Notes under the pieces: model-generated
What the model saw: only the letters and a program-made list of their open reading frames with translations
Told to the model about the DNA's origin: nothing
Database searches by the model: none
Program-made: the position numbers and the translations under genes
From: Actinostola sp. cb2023
Lineage: Eukaryota > Cnidaria > Anthozoa > Actiniaria > Actinostolidae
Assembly (NCBI GenBank): GCA_033675265.1
Contig: JAUJYZ010001239.1
Coordinates: forward strand, 218,524-282,523
DNA: 64,000 nt
Direction: 5' to 3'
Shown here: positions 50,061 to 62,205 of the stretch, in pieces
Numbering within the stretch: position 1 is the stretch's first letter
How the letters are laid out: every line of letters begins with the position of its first letter

Positions 50061-53000
50061 CTGGAAAATAACAAGATGAAAAACAGGCTTTTAGACTAGT
50101 GGAGATTCCATCTTTCAGGAAAAGTCTATAGAAAATAATAAGATGTAAGACACGCTATCAGACAAGTGGAGATTCCATGTTTCCTGGGAAAGTCTATAGA
50201 AAAGAATAAGATGTAAGAGACGCTTTTAGACTAGTGGAGATTCCATGTTTCCTGGGAAAGTCTATAGAAAAGAATAGGATGTAAGAGACGCTTTCAGACT
50301 AGTGGAAATTAAATGTTTCCTGGAAAAGTCTATAGAAAATAATAAGATGTAAGACACACTATCAGACAAGTGGAAATTACATGTTTCCTGGGAAAGTCTA
50401 TAGAAAAGAATAGGATGTAAGAGACGCTTTCAGATTGGTGGAGATTCCATTTTTCCTCTCAAGCATGTTAAGGCCTGGGTCTCCAGAGGGAATCGACCCC
50501 CCGCGTAGATTTAATATCTTTCGCTTAAAAAAGCAGGTTTGTGTTTAAATCTGCATGATTTTCATGTCGTATACCATGGGAATTGCTTAAGGTAAAGGAT
50601 CTGGACATGTTTTGGTATAGTAGTGTTATCGGTTGGTTGTCACGTGATCATAAACCCGCCAACAATAACGTAAAAATACGGGCCGACTTTATCACGTTTA
50701 TTACCAAACGTTTTTGGTGTTAAATCATTAAGCCCGTTGAAACAAACAATAATCCGTGTGGAATGGATGTCTACAGATTTGTGGTACTGAGAAAAATAAA
50801 ACACAAAATTGAAAAACATGGTCACGTGACCTGTTTTGTCGATTATCTCCCAAAAAAGCAACGAGGGACAACCATTCCAGGCAGAATTGAAAAGATCTCT
50901 ACAAAAAATTCATTAATGCGTTATTGATCATTCCTAGAAAAGTTTCTGTACGGCCCATTTTCAACTGAATTTCTTAAAACTTCAAGACCACGTGGTCGAT
51001 CACGTGACACACCTTATACCATCATGACCACTAAATTTTAAAGACTTCAAGGGACTAAAGCATTTGACCGAGTTTTATTCTCAAAGCCTTACTATTCGTT
51101 CTGTAGTAAATAAAATCGTGATTTTATACTAATTAGGCACAAGACCCAGGCCTTAACATGCTTGAGCTGGAAAAGTCTATAGAAAATAATAAGATGTAAG
51201 AGACGCTTTCAGATTAGTGGAAATTAAATGTTTCCTTGAAAAGTCTATAGAAAATAATAAGATGTAAGAGACGCTTTCAGATTAGTGGAAATTAAATGTT
51301 TCCTTGAAAAGTCTATAGAAAATAATAAGATGTAAGAGACGCTTTCAGATTAGTGGAAATTAAATGTTTCCTTGAAAAGTATATAGAAAATAATAAGATG
51401 TAAGAGACGCTTTTAGACTATAGTGGAGATTCCATGTTTCCTGGGAAAGTCTATAGAAAAGAATAAGATGTAAGACACGCTTTCAGACTGGTGGAGATTT
51501 CATGTTTCTTTGGAAAAGTCTATAGAAAATAATAACTAAGATGTAAGAGACGCTTTCAGACTAGTGGAAATTAAATGTTTCCTGGAAAAGTCGATAGAAA
51601 ATAATAAAATGTAACAGCCGCTTTCAGACTAGTGGAAATTACATGTTTCCTGAAAAAGTTTATAGAAAATAATAAGATGCAAGAGACGCTTTCAGACTGG
51701 TAGAGATTCCATGTTTCCTGGAAAAATATATAGAAAATAATAAGATGTAAGAGACGCTTTCAGAGGTTAGACAGCATCATCATCATCACCTTACCTTCAC
51801 GATACCGTTGACAATGTAGCTGGTCCATTTGACATCATCTTCACTGTACTGCAGTGTGTATTTAGTCACCCACATATCGTTGTCTTGTCTTCCCTGTGTA
51901 GCTACTTTGGTGATGCTCTTCCTGGTACGAAGGTCAATCTGTAAATATTCACCTGCAGTGTTTTTATGCGATGTGTCGGCTGCCCATCCAACCTTTATCG
52001 TATTGATCCTTCCATGATACGGTGCATAGTCATTGTCGATGTAAGAGGAGGCTGTGATCTGAGAATCCAAAATCCTTCCATCTTCCATTCCCATACTTCC
52101 ATTGCCACAATCTAAAAATTAAACCAAGTAATTCATTGTATGTAGCAAATTAATGCATTGGAAGACTGCGTACGAATAATATAGCCTTTGAGATAGCATG
52201 CAGTTCTTAAATTTTGACAATATGTATTATCTCCAATTTAAAAACTGTATAGCCTATCCAATGTGCTTGAGAAAGAACGTTGAATCCATTCAAGTGCACT
52301 AAGTCTTAATCATCGAGGGCAAACACCTCGAAAAACTTGTGACTAATTTAGCCAATTTTTAAACACTAGAACCCAGTCTCCCAACATTTGCCACAGACGA
52401 AAATCCTTTTTGGAAAATAAAAATATTGGCACGACGCATAATTATTAAAGTGCCTATACCCCTGTGAGTTTGTTTTAAAAATCGATTATATATTAAGTGA
52501 ATAGTTGCAAGTTTCAGTATTTTGTGATTTGAACTTCGCGTTTGTGAGCTATAAAGGTTTGAAATCGGGATATGTTAATTTGGTGACGTAACTTAAGGAA
52601 TGATGCCATAGCTTATTTAGTTGTGTTCTTTCTGAAATAGGATGCAAAGTTTATCAAATCATATCCATAAACTGTGAAAAGATATTGCAACTTTCAAAAT
52701 GTCACAAGTTTCAAAATGTGCACAAGACCTGATTCCTTAAAGTGCGTCATTTTGATGTCATCTAATTTCCATATCGCGTTTTCAAACCTCTATAACTTGC
52801 AAACACGAAGTTCAAATCACAAAATATACTGAAACCTGCAACTATTCACTTAATATATAATCAATTTTTAAAAGAAACTCACAGGGTTTATAGGCACTTT
52901 AAATTTCAACTCAAAAGCCCAACTTGGTAATAACCTCTTCTACATCAACCTTCATATTATATTGTGTACATATAGAATTGACAACGAGGACAGTCGTCAT

Positions 53001-54095
53001 GCAGTCTTCATATAATAATATATAACTTTAATTCTAGCTTGTATAACGCACATGTTTCAGATCTGTTGAATATCGCGGTACTTACAGAACTCGCAATCAT
53101 TTCCCACATAATCCTGTCGACATTTACAGCTGAAGGTATCATTGCTGTATACTGGAACACAAACTGCGTTTATCTTGCACGGTTTAGACAAACATTTGGT
53201 CTTAAAGAACAAGAAAATGATAAAACAGATCAAATTAAAAACAATTGCAAGAAAGTGCGTTATTTCGGAACGGAGTCAGCTTGAATATTCAAATTAGGTC
53301 AGAAGCTCATTGTTATAGTTCCTACCCTTAAGCCAGTTAAGCACAGGCTTAAAATATTTATCTGAGATGTTTTTATCAGTGGCTGAGGAAGAACTTTTTT
53401 TATCAAAACCTTTTCCTGATTTTTTTTTTCAACCCCAAAAAGCCCTGGGGTTTTATTTTTCAACCTCAAAAAGTCGAGTTGTCCAAAATGTTTAATCGAA
53501 ACTCTTCAACAATTCTGCTCGTACCTCCAGACAGCGGTATTGTTTTTGTTTCAATTCTCGCAATTCATTTCGATTTTTCTCGGTAGTATTAAATCAAAAT
53601 CACTGATAAACATGGCGTCCCGAGAGAAACGAATATATATTCGTAAGATTGACGAGTATTTTTGTCGGTCCGGGCGGCTAGGAACGCGCCTGGTTCGACG
53701 TTTGGCCTAGGCCTTACCTGCAAGGTAAAGTGATGGTAGTGTGCAGTTTTTATCAGATTGCTGGGCTTGTAGAACATGTCTGATTCAAGCAGTTCACATT
53801 CATGCTGTCCACTGGAACTGGGAGACTTGGCAAAGTTAAAAGAGACGCAATTGCGTTCTACCAAACATTGTAAGAGGCAGACTTTATGTGTCTTGACGTC
53901 CAGGGCTTTGATCGGTGTGAGCTTCAAGTACTTATTCTTCTGTCTGACAAAGTTGGCAAATCCTGTTTTCCTGTCGCGTACGAGTGAAGTGTTGCCTGCA
54001 CTGTATTTGATTACATCAGGATTATCACATTTCGTTTGAATGGAATAACATGAAAGTATCCAAACCAAGGAAGCCAAAGCTGTGATGATGTCCAT
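49920..54095 (-). CDS. Secreted PAN/Apple-EGF-F5/8 type C (discoidin) protein
   Basis: Four exons (54095-53718, 53200-53086, 52111-51795, 50060-49920) join in phase to 316 residues. Exon 1 gives a signal peptide (hydrophobic stretch LASLVWILSCYSI) and a PAN/Apple module with CLLQCLVERNCVSF and a later HECELL. Exon 2 is one EGF-like domain with six cysteines (KCLSKPCKINAVC...FSCKCRQDYVGNDC). Exons 3-4 are a complete F5/8 type C domain: it opens CGNGSMGMEDGRI.DSQITASS, has W-YLQIDLRT and WTSYIV, and closes VLKVELYGCG. This domain order is common in cnidarian extracellular adhesion or matrix proteins; the ligand is unknown. All donors are GTAAG(T/G). Intron 3 carries a 68-bp array and a 0.7-kb insertion; intron 2 a palindromic MITE. 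Confidence 0.9.
50080..51775 (-). repeat. 68-bp minisatellite rooted on the exon 4 splice acceptor
   Basis: About 15 units in two blocks (50080-50457, 51167-51775). In gene sense each unit carries CATCTTATTATTTTCTATAG|ACTTTTCCAGGAAACATGG-like sequence (written here as intron end and exon start), a copy of the true exon 4 boundary. Confidence 0.93.
50458..51166. mobile_element. CTCAAG/TTAAGGCC element, copy 1
   Basis: Ends CTCAAGCATGTTAAGGCCTG and inverse, then GGGTCT. CT is present on both sides as a possible 2-bp target duplication within the 68-bp array. A second copy is at 62807-63492. Confidence 0.75.
51795..52111 (-). CDS. PAN-EGF-discoidin gene, exon 3
   Basis: Acceptor GGTTTAATTTTTAG|ATTGT, donor GTGAAG|GTAAGG, phase 1 to 0; first two thirds of the F5/8C domain. 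Confidence 0.92.
52445..52902. mobile_element. TTAA-bounded palindromic MITE, intron 2
   Basis: TTAAAGTGCCTATACCCCTG and its inverse; a related fragment (TATATAATCGA, AAATACTGAAAC) lies inside the element at 22793-24173, near 23440-23500. Confidence 0.7.
53086..53200 (-). CDS. PAN-EGF-discoidin gene, exon 2 (EGF)
   Basis: Acceptor TTCTTGTTCTTTAAG|ACCAAA, donor TTCT|GTAAGT, phase 0 to 1. Six cysteines in EGF spacing. Confidence 0.9.
53201..53717. other. Intron 1, nothing recognised
   Basis: T-rich tracts; no gene or repeat. Confidence 0.4.
53718..54095 (-). CDS. PAN-EGF-discoidin gene, exon 1 (signal peptide, PAN)
   Basis: 126 codons, donor TTGCAG|GTAAGG, phase 0. Start MDIITALASL is the first ATG of the open frame. 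Confidence 0.88.
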
Positions 54096-54479
54096 GGCAA
54101 AGCAGTTTTGGTGTCCAACTTAACTTAGTACTTAATTGAACTCATGAATTAGTAATAATAGCCACCACTATTAATAGTTCTATGTCTGTTTTGAAGACAG
54201 AATTCACTGAGTTTGTATCCAACTAACACCTTGTTTGAGCGAACTAATTAAATTGTTGAATTGGCATAAATACTTGATTAAATAATGTAATTGTTTACTG
54301 AATTACAAGTGCCATTTTACTGATATCTGAATTCTTACAGGACTGTTATTCTGATTCCAATCTGCAAAATATTAATTCAACCTTTCAAAGACGTTGCATT
54401 TGGATTGTCTTTATAATCATTATCAGAATAAAAAAGACAGACGTACTTCGTTCTGATTTATCCAGGCAGGTGGAAAATG

Positions 54480-54651
54480 CAGGGCCGTATACATAACCCA
54501 AAATTCAAGGGGGTTCAGTACGTATTTTTAAAACAACAACGTACAAAAACAAATAAATAGTACAATTATCACTTATTTTTTGGTATCTTTTTTGCTTTGC
54601 TAGGGCGGGCAACGTAACTGCCCCCCTGTCCATGTGCTGTGTACGACCCTG
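54480..54651. mobile_element. Short hAT-like MITE
   Basis: CAGGGCCGTATACA and TGTGTACGACCCTG ends; no target duplication verified. Confidence 0.5.
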
Positions 54652-56181
54652 AAATATCATATTCATTAACAAAGAAGAACCAAACGGCTCTACTTGCCAC
54701 AATTGTTGGAACTGAGTCACGTGCATTAATATTCGGGCAGAAATAATTGTATGTTATTCACCTGCGAGCTTCGTCGAAGGTCCAATACATTTGAATTGCT
54801 ATAGTTGATATTTGTGTCGTACGGTAAAGTCGGGTAATTTTAGTACAAAAACAATTGGACGATTTTTGATATTTTTCGTATCTCTAGTTGTAATTTATTT
54901 TAATGCGTTTTTGTCACGGACTGTCGAAAAATATTTTAGTTATTAATTGTTTTGTTCTACTTCTTTTTTTTGTTGGTTTAACACTGAAAATATTCAAAAT
55001 ATCATAAATCGCTGATTTGTTTTTTTGTAGGCAATATACTGGAGTTTGGCCGGAATACACAAATAGCCAAACAGCATCAGATTAACATTTATCGGGAAGC
55101 CAAAGTTATCTAACAATTACTCTAATTAGAGCTCTAATTAAAGAATGCAGAAACACACACAGGTGAAGAGCGAAACACAAGAAATGCAGCGGTACGTACA
55201 ATATTGACATCTGTTCTGGGAATTGCTATGAATTAAGGGTATTTCAGTGACATATGCCCTAATAACGGTCGCCATTTTCCTTCTAGTTTCCTTTCCTTTC
55301 CTTTTTAACGAGCGTGAGAGGGACCCCTTCACGGTAAACTGATTGCACCAGCTAGATGCGGCGCACATCAGACCACGAGGCTCACATAGAGTGAGCAAAA
55401 CCGTATTTGTCACGTGACCGAGTTTCAAGACTTGTTTTAATGCTAAATATATTTCTTTGGGCGATCTTACCGGAGACACACAGGGCCGGGAGCCCAACAT
55501 AATAGGTATTGCGCGCGCACTCACTATAGGAAACCCATATTTTTTTTTACAATATATCAGTCAGATAGTCTACATTTATTGTGAAAATTATTCTAGATTT
55601 TTAAAAAAAAACGCTTTGTTAAAATAAAATAAAACATGTATTGTACAAAATAAGATCTAGATGTATCAGTTCGTGTTATATATGATTTGTAAATAGACTT
55701 TCATAGTACATAATAACGCGTTATATCTTTAGCGAACTGAGGAGGTTGAGAAAACGAAACTAGTTTTCGCTAAGTAAGTTAATAAAGTGCGTAAAGGAAT
55801 GAAATGAAGGTATAGAACCTCGTCTTATGTACTATGACATTTACAAAGTCCTTTGGAGTCTCAGCAAAAGAAATATCAGATAACTAGACTTTGTAATTAA
55901 CCTTTATTTGACATTAAACATTATAAAAAATTAAAAAATAAAAAAAAAAGAGCCTCGCATACAAAAATCTTATTATTGGTTATACTGATCATGAATTAAC
56001 TAGCTTCATAAGCATGTTTTGAAATAAAGCACAATCATAGCCGAATCAGCGAACTTCGCTGGATGAACTGAGTATAGTACAATAAAAAGACGATCTTCGT
56101 CTGTAGTCGGCAGAAAGTATTTATCACGATTCATCTACATGCAGGATGGTGATTATGTTCACGCCACTATAGTTATATTCT
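54652..56181. other. Intergenic, no supported gene
   Basis: A 128-codon minus ORF (55138-55524) is Arg/Cys-rich without a domain pattern and is not called. The rest is AT-rich. Confidence 0.4.
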
Positions 56182-56666
56182 ATCAAGGGACCATAATACT
56201 AAGAGAGCGAATCTCGTGTGGTCGATGCTCGTGGCGCTAAATCTGTTTTTAGCACAGGCAACCCAAGCTCTTATTTAGTGGTTTTTGGTAATTTTTTTAA
56301 ATTGCTTAAAAGAGTGAGAATTTGATTGCAATAAACATACCATTTCTTCAGAAGTCGTATTTAGTCGTTTATTTGGTGATTAGTATGTTTATTTCTCACT
56401 CTTTTAAGCAATTTAAAAAAATTACCAAAAACCACTAAACAAGAGCTTGGGTTGCCTGTGTTTTTAGTAACATGGTTTTTGCAGCACGCGTTGGATCGAT
56501 GGCGTGAGTGGCGTCAGTAGCGCGCGCACGACTACAATTTTATTCACAAACACAACAAGTGTGCTCACCTTCCGGTTACTAAAAATAGATTTAGCGCCAC
56601 GAGCATCAGTTCCAAACATCATTCCGCGCGATTCGCTCTCTTCATTTAGTATTATGATCTCTTGAT
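56182..56666. mobile_element. Palindromic element with inner hairpin
   Basis: ATCAAGGGACCATAATACTA...GAGAGCGAATC and inverse. An inner pair (AGTGGTTTTTGGTAATTTTT and inverse) makes almost the full length self-complementary. Confidence 0.75.
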
Positions 56667-56943
56667 TCTATCCTATTCCGTTATCTCCTCCATTCCCATT
56701 CTGTACATCATTACTAGTAAATGGATAGATATCCCATATTTCCGATCTACTGAAGTAATGCAATCATGAAGCCATTGATTTAGTCAAGACTGAAAAATCT
56801 ATGGACAGTTTTATACCAAAAACCATGCAAGATTTGAGGGATGATCTACGAAACGTGTCACAGTTCTTGGGAATGGAGGCGGACTATTAGGGGTTCGTAT
56901 ATAAACATTGCATCCCCCCCCCCCCCCCCATATCCCCCTATAC

Positions 56944-59908
56944 ATATGCGATGGGATAGGGTATCATTTTCGCACTTTTAGTATAGGATAGGGTGCCTAT
57001 TTGGTCTGCGATAGGGCATGGTTTTTAAGATATTTTAAGCTCCTTAGGTCTGGGATAGGGTATCGTTTTCTCACTTTTAGTCTGAGATAGGGTGCCTATT
57101 TGGTCTGCGATAGGGCATGGTTTTTAAGATATTTTAAGCTCCTTAGGTCTGGGATAGGGTATCGTTTTCTCACTTTTAGTCTGGGATAGGGTGCCTATTT
57201 GGTCTGGGAGAGGGCATGGTTTTTAAGATATTTTAAGCTCCTTAGGTCTGGGATAGGGTATCGTTTTCTCACTTTTAGTCTGGGATAGGGTGCCTATTTG
57301 GTCTGGGATAGGGCATGGTTTTTAAGCTCCTTAGGTCTGGGATAGGGTATCGTTTTCTTACTTTTAGTCTGGGATAGGGTGCCTATTTGGTCTGCGATAG
57401 GGCATGGTTTTTAAGATATTTTAAGCTCCTTAGGTCTGGGATAGGGTATCGTTTTCGCACTTTTTAGTCTGGGATAGGGGCCTTTTTGGTGTGGGATAGG
57501 GCATGGTTTTTAAGCTCCTTAGGTCTGGGATAGGGTATCGTTTTCTTACTTTTAGTCTGGGATAGGGTGCCTATTTGGTCTGCGATAGGGCATGGTTTTT
57601 AATATATTTTAAGCTCCTTAGGTCTGGGATAGGGTATCGTTTTCTCACTTTTAGTCTGGGATAGGGTGCCTATTTGGTCTGGGAGAGGGCATGGTTTTTA
57701 AGATATTTTAAGCTCCTTAGGTCTGGGATAGGGTATCGTTTTCGCACTTTTTAGTCTGGGATAGGGGGCCTTTTTGGTCTGGGATAGGGCATGGTTTTTA
57801 AGCTCCTTAGGTCTGGGATAGGGTATCGTTTTCTTACTTTTAGTCTGGGATAGGGTGCCTATTTGGTCTGCGATAGGGCATGGTTTTTAAGATATTTTAA
57901 GCTCCTTAGGTCTGGGATAGGGTATCGTTTTCGCACTTTTTAGTCTGGGATAGGGGGCCTTTTTGGTGTGTGGGATAGGGCATGGTTTTTTAAGCTCCTT
58001 AGGTCTGGGATAGGGTATCGTTTTCTTACTTTTAGTCTGGGATAGGGTGCCTATTTGGTCTGCGATAGGGCATGGTTTTTTAATATATTTTAAGCTCCTT
58101 AGGTCTGGGATAGGGTATCGTTTTCTCACTTTTAGTCTGAGATAGGGTGCCTATTTGGTCTGCGATAGGGCATGGTTTTTAAGATATTTTAAGCTCCTTA
58201 GGTCTGGGATAGGGTATCGTTTTCTCACTTTTAGTCTGAGATAGGGTGCCTATTTGGTCTGCGATAGGGCATGGTTTTTAAGATATTTTAAGCTCCTTAG
58301 GTCTGGGATAGGGTATCGTTTTCTCACTTTTAGTCTGGGATAGGGTGCCTATTTGGTCTGGGAGAGGGCATGGTTTTTAAGATATTTTAAGCTCCTTAGG
58401 TCTGGGATAGGGTATCGTTTTCTCACTTTTAGTCTGGGATAGGGTGCCTATTTGGTCTGGGATAGGGCATGGTTTTTAAGCTCCTTAGGTCTGGGATAGG
58501 GTATCGTTTTCTTACTTTTAGTCTGGGATAGGGTGCCTATTTGGTCTGCGATAGGGCATGGTTTTTAAGATATTTTAAGCTCCTTAGGTCTGGGATAGGG
58601 TATCGTTTTCGCACTTTTTAGTCTGGGATAGGGGGCCTTTTTTGGTGTGGGATAGGGCATGGTTTTTAAGCTCCTTAGGTCTGGGATAGGGTATCGTTTT
58701 CTTACTTTTAGTCTGGGATAGGGTGCCTATTTGGTCTGCGATAGGGCATGGTTTTTAATATATTTTAAGCTCCTTAGGTCTGGGATAGGGTATCGTTTTC
58801 TCACTTTTAGTCTGGGATAGGGTGCCTATTTGGTCTGGGAGAGGGCATGGTTTTTAAGATATTTTAAGCTCCTTAGGTCTGGGATAGGGTATCGTTTTCG
58901 CACTTTTTAGTCTGGGATAGGGGGCCTTTTTGGTCTGGGATAGGGCATGGTTTTTAAGCTCCTTAGGTCTGGGATAGGGTATCGTTTTCTTACTTTTAGT
59001 CTGGGATAGGGTGCCTATTTGGTCTGCGATAGGGCATGGTTTTTAAGATATTTTAAGCTCCTTAGGTCTGGGATAGGGTATCGTTTTCGCACTTTTTAGT
59101 CTGGGATAGGGGGCCTTTTTGGTGTGGGATAGGGCATGGTTTTTAAGCTCCTTAGGTCTGGGATAGGGTATCGTTTTCTTACTTTTAGTCTGGGATAGGG
59201 TGCCTATTTGGTCTGCGATAGGGCATGGTTTTTAATATATTTTAAGCTCCTTAGGTCTGGGATAGGGTATCGTTTTCGCACTTTTAGTCTGGGATAGGGT
59301 GCCTATTTGGTCTGCGATAGGGCATGGTTTTTAAGATATTTTAAGCTCCTTAGGTCTGGGATAGGGTATCGTTTTCGCACTTTTTAGTCTGGGATAGGGG
59401 GCCTTTTTGGTCTGGGATAGGGCATGGTTTTTAAGCTCCTTAGGTCTGGGATAGGGTATCGTTTTCTTACTTTTAGTCTGGGATAGGGTGCCTATTTGGT
59501 CTGCGATAGGGCATGGTTTTTAAGATATTTTAAGCTCCTTAGGTCTGGGATAGGGTATCGTTTTCTTACTTTTAGTCTGGGATAGGGTGCCTATTTGGTC
59601 TGCGATAGGGCATGGTTTTTAATATATTTTAAGCTCCTTAGGTCTGGGATAGGGTATCGTTTTCTTACTTTTAGTCTGGGATAGGGTGCCTATTTGGTCT
59701 GCGATAGGGCATGGTTTTTAATATATTTTAAGCTCCTTAGGTCTGGGATAGGGTATCGTTTTCGCACTTTTAGTCTGGAATAGGGTGCCTTTTTGGTCTG
59801 GGATATGATAGGGCATGGTTTTTAAGCTCCTTAGGTCTGGGATAGGGTATCGTTTTCTTACTTTTAGTCTGGGATAGGGTGCCTTTTTGGTCTGGGATAG
59901 GCCATGTA
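56944..59908 (+). repeat. 99-bp satellite with three GGGATAGGG submotifs
   Basis: Unit AGGTCTGGGATAGGGTATCG ... AGTCTGGGATAGGGTGCC ... GGTCTGCGATAGGGCATGG ... TAAGCTCCTT, with an ~87-bp variant lacking ATATTTTAAG; about 31 units. The 87 and 99 forms recur in a fixed order, hinting at a higher-order repeat. A poly-C tract lies just before it (56911-56930). Confidence 0.95.
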
Positions 59909-60037
59909 GATATCAATAAACTGTAATTCCATTGTTTTGATTTGACTATTAGTCACTGACTATCATATTTTGTTTCACTGTTAAGTGCCATCACTCTACT
60001 GACGGAATGACGTTAATTATGTTTTTAGGTTAGGTCT

Positions 60038-60811
60038 TAGTCTCCCTCGCATCCGTCTTTAGTTCCGTCACGCAACGTCCTCGGCCCACTGACGGCTGCT
60101 TAAACCCGAACAACATTCCTTTCCCTTTGTTATCACCCAAGCAATTAGGCGGTTGACATAGTTTGAAATAGGCCAATCACAGGTCAGAAATTTAAACGTC
60201 GCTACTCAACACAGCACGCCAACATTCGTACGTGAGCCACGCTTCCGGCGAGCCGTACACAATAGATTCAGTTCAATAATAAAAATTGAATAATCGATCC
60301 CTTCTTGATCTTTAGACGTTTCTACTCTGTCTGTACATTGCTCATGCAGACTGCAGACAGTCCTAGGCCTGTCAGGTACTTGGTCTTTCAGGAAGCTGTA
60401 AAACAGCGGGGAAACAACAACAATATGACCAGACTTTTTTAAACACTTCGTGTCGATCAAACACGAACGGAAGAAGTCAAACTGAACTTGATAGATCAGG
60501 GATTTCCCAAATCCTGTCGGTAGATTTATGAACATATATTTATCTCTTATAGTTGTCTGAATTGCCTACTTCTAGTGATGATTTACACCAGGAATTCTAA
60601 AAACGTCGAGACTAGTTATTTGATCGCTCGAAAGAATCAATAAAAGACAAGCTATGATTGGTCAAACGATTTTGGCGCGAATGACTTCTGATTATGAAAG
60701 CCGCACTGTGATTGGTTAAATCCGGGAAAGGAATGTTGTTCGGGTTTAAGCAGCCGTCAGTGGGCCGAGAGCGTTGCGTGACGGAACTAAAGACGGATGC
60801 GAGGGAGACTA
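60038..60811. mobile_element. TIR element carrying a helicase fragment
   Basis: About 95-bp inverted repeats: TAGTCTCCCTCGCATCCGTC ... GGTTTAAGC-type arms at 60038-60130 and 60717-60811. Between them is the RecQ-like ORF. Confidence 0.7.
60206..60565 (-). pseudogene. RecQ-like helicase exon fragment
   Basis: After an acceptor-like AGTAG at 60566, the frame reads AIQTTIRDKYMFINLPTGFG KSLIYQ: Walker A / motif I (PTGFGKS). Motif Ia-type VVVSPL...LKDQV follows. The frame then loses similarity and stops at 60206. Motifs II-VI are absent, so no active helicase is encoded here. Confidence 0.65.
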
Positions 60812-60914
60812 GCAGAAACGTGGACAATATAAAATCGACAATTCAATGTGTGAAATACTCTCTCGTCCAATTTATCAAAGATATATAAATTCACTTTGTT
60901 GTTTGATTACTTAC

Positions 60915-61510
60915 AGTGTTGTTAGGTTATCAAGACCGTGAAACGCTTCGTAGGTCAAAACAGCTATGTCATTGTAAGCCAAAGATCTGCAAAGGAAAGG
61001 TTATTTTTATCACTGAAAATAACAGCTTTTCATACCATTTTCTTGAGCAAAAGTGGTTACTTTGTTGTTGTTGTTTTACTGGTTACTTTTTTGGTTCCTG
61101 AAATAACGGCGGCCAAAAGATTACAGTTAAAACGCACACAAAAGCACATAGTATCTGAAGTCAGATTTCCACATATCTCTATTCTCAGTATCTGTTCAGT
61201 TAAAATGATCACATCTCTACGAGAACAATGAAAGACGTTTAGTTTGGCATGGGTTTATACAAAAACACCGTGACTCAATCCAATTCTCAGTTCAATCTTT
61301 ACTTACAGATGAGTAACGTTGGTTTTGTCAGCCAAAAGACTTTCTAACTGACACACGTATGTAATCTTACACACCACTAAGTCATGGTGAGACATCAAGG
61401 TAACTCCGCAATGGCTTTTCTTCGGTATGGTGCAGATATGTTGGTCGTTTGTCTTTTCTTCATTACATCTGCCATTGAGAATTAGCACAAGTAACGGCAA
61501 CAACAAACTT
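60915..61510 (-). CDS. Leucine-rich-repeat protein, N-terminal two exons (partial)
   Basis: Exon A (61510-61307) has a hydrophobic signal-like stretch LLLPLLVLILNGRC, a cysteine-bearing cap and LESLLADKTNVTHL, with donor CATCT|GTAAGT in phase 2. Exon B (60986-60915) is exactly 72 nt, phase 2 to 2, and reads LAYNDIAVL..EAFHGLDNLTTL, one extracellular LRR; 72-nt LRR exons are standard. The only nearby ATG (61516-61514) is in another frame, and a MITE lies right at it. No later LRR exon was found down to 54 kb, so this may be a broken gene. Confidence 0.6.
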
Positions 61511-61517
61511 CTGCATA

Positions 61518-62205
61518 CAGCTAATTCAGAAAACGTTGTCGGCGATCGACTTCAAGCCTACGCGACTAGACCGAAAAGGAGTATGGGTAAATATCAATGC
61601 TTCTATAAATACACTAACAAAAAGGAACGTCTCTCACGGAATATGAATCATTTCACAAATAGAAGTTGGCTTTCTATGTTCTATACAAAAATGATGCACG
61701 CCTGAGCTCTTGAAATGCTAGCAAGTGGATGCACGAGCGATAGCGAGTGCATTCAGTCAGCTACATTTCAAGAGCTAGCTCAGTCAGAAGTACATACATA
61801 GAAAGCCATTTTCTATTTATTTTATATTATAAAAAGTCGAAAATTATGGAGTATTTCACTGGAAAAGACCAATATTCTGAAGTTATTGTAAACGTTCGAG
61901 TTAATTAATATTCAACATGAGTTTAAATGTAAATTAGATAATGACATTCCAGCGTGCAGCGCGCGAACTTCAACTAAAATGTTATTCAAAAACACAACAG
62001 AATCCTCAACTTCCTTGCCATTTTGTTCACCATCTTCTTCTGTTTCCTTGTTTTAAAACGCATAGGCATATATTTACATATTCACCTGCCATTGCCACCA
62101 AATACGAAAAGCATGCAAGCCGATTATCATATCTACCCATACTCCCTTTCGGTCTAGTCGCGTAGGCTTGAAGTCGATCGCCGACAACGTTTTCTGAATT
62201 AGCTG
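61518..62205. mobile_element. TA-flanked TIR element at the LRR gene start
   Basis: CAGCTAATTCAGAAAACGTT and its ~75-bp arm recur inverted at 62130-62205; TA is duplicated at both edges. It contains a second hairpin. Confidence 0.75.
61669..61806. mobile_element. Hairpin nested in the TA element
   Basis: GGCTTTCTATGTTCTATAC and inverse; AGCTCTTGAAATG / CATTTCAAGAGCT inside. Confidence 0.65.

Noticed and set aside
55138..55524. 128-codon minus ORF as a gene
   Set aside because: No domain pattern, no convincing leader or splice context, and Cys/Arg-rich composition typical of chance reading.
60206..60565. An active RecQ helicase gene
   Set aside because: Only motifs I and Ia are present; the rest of the helicase core is missing.
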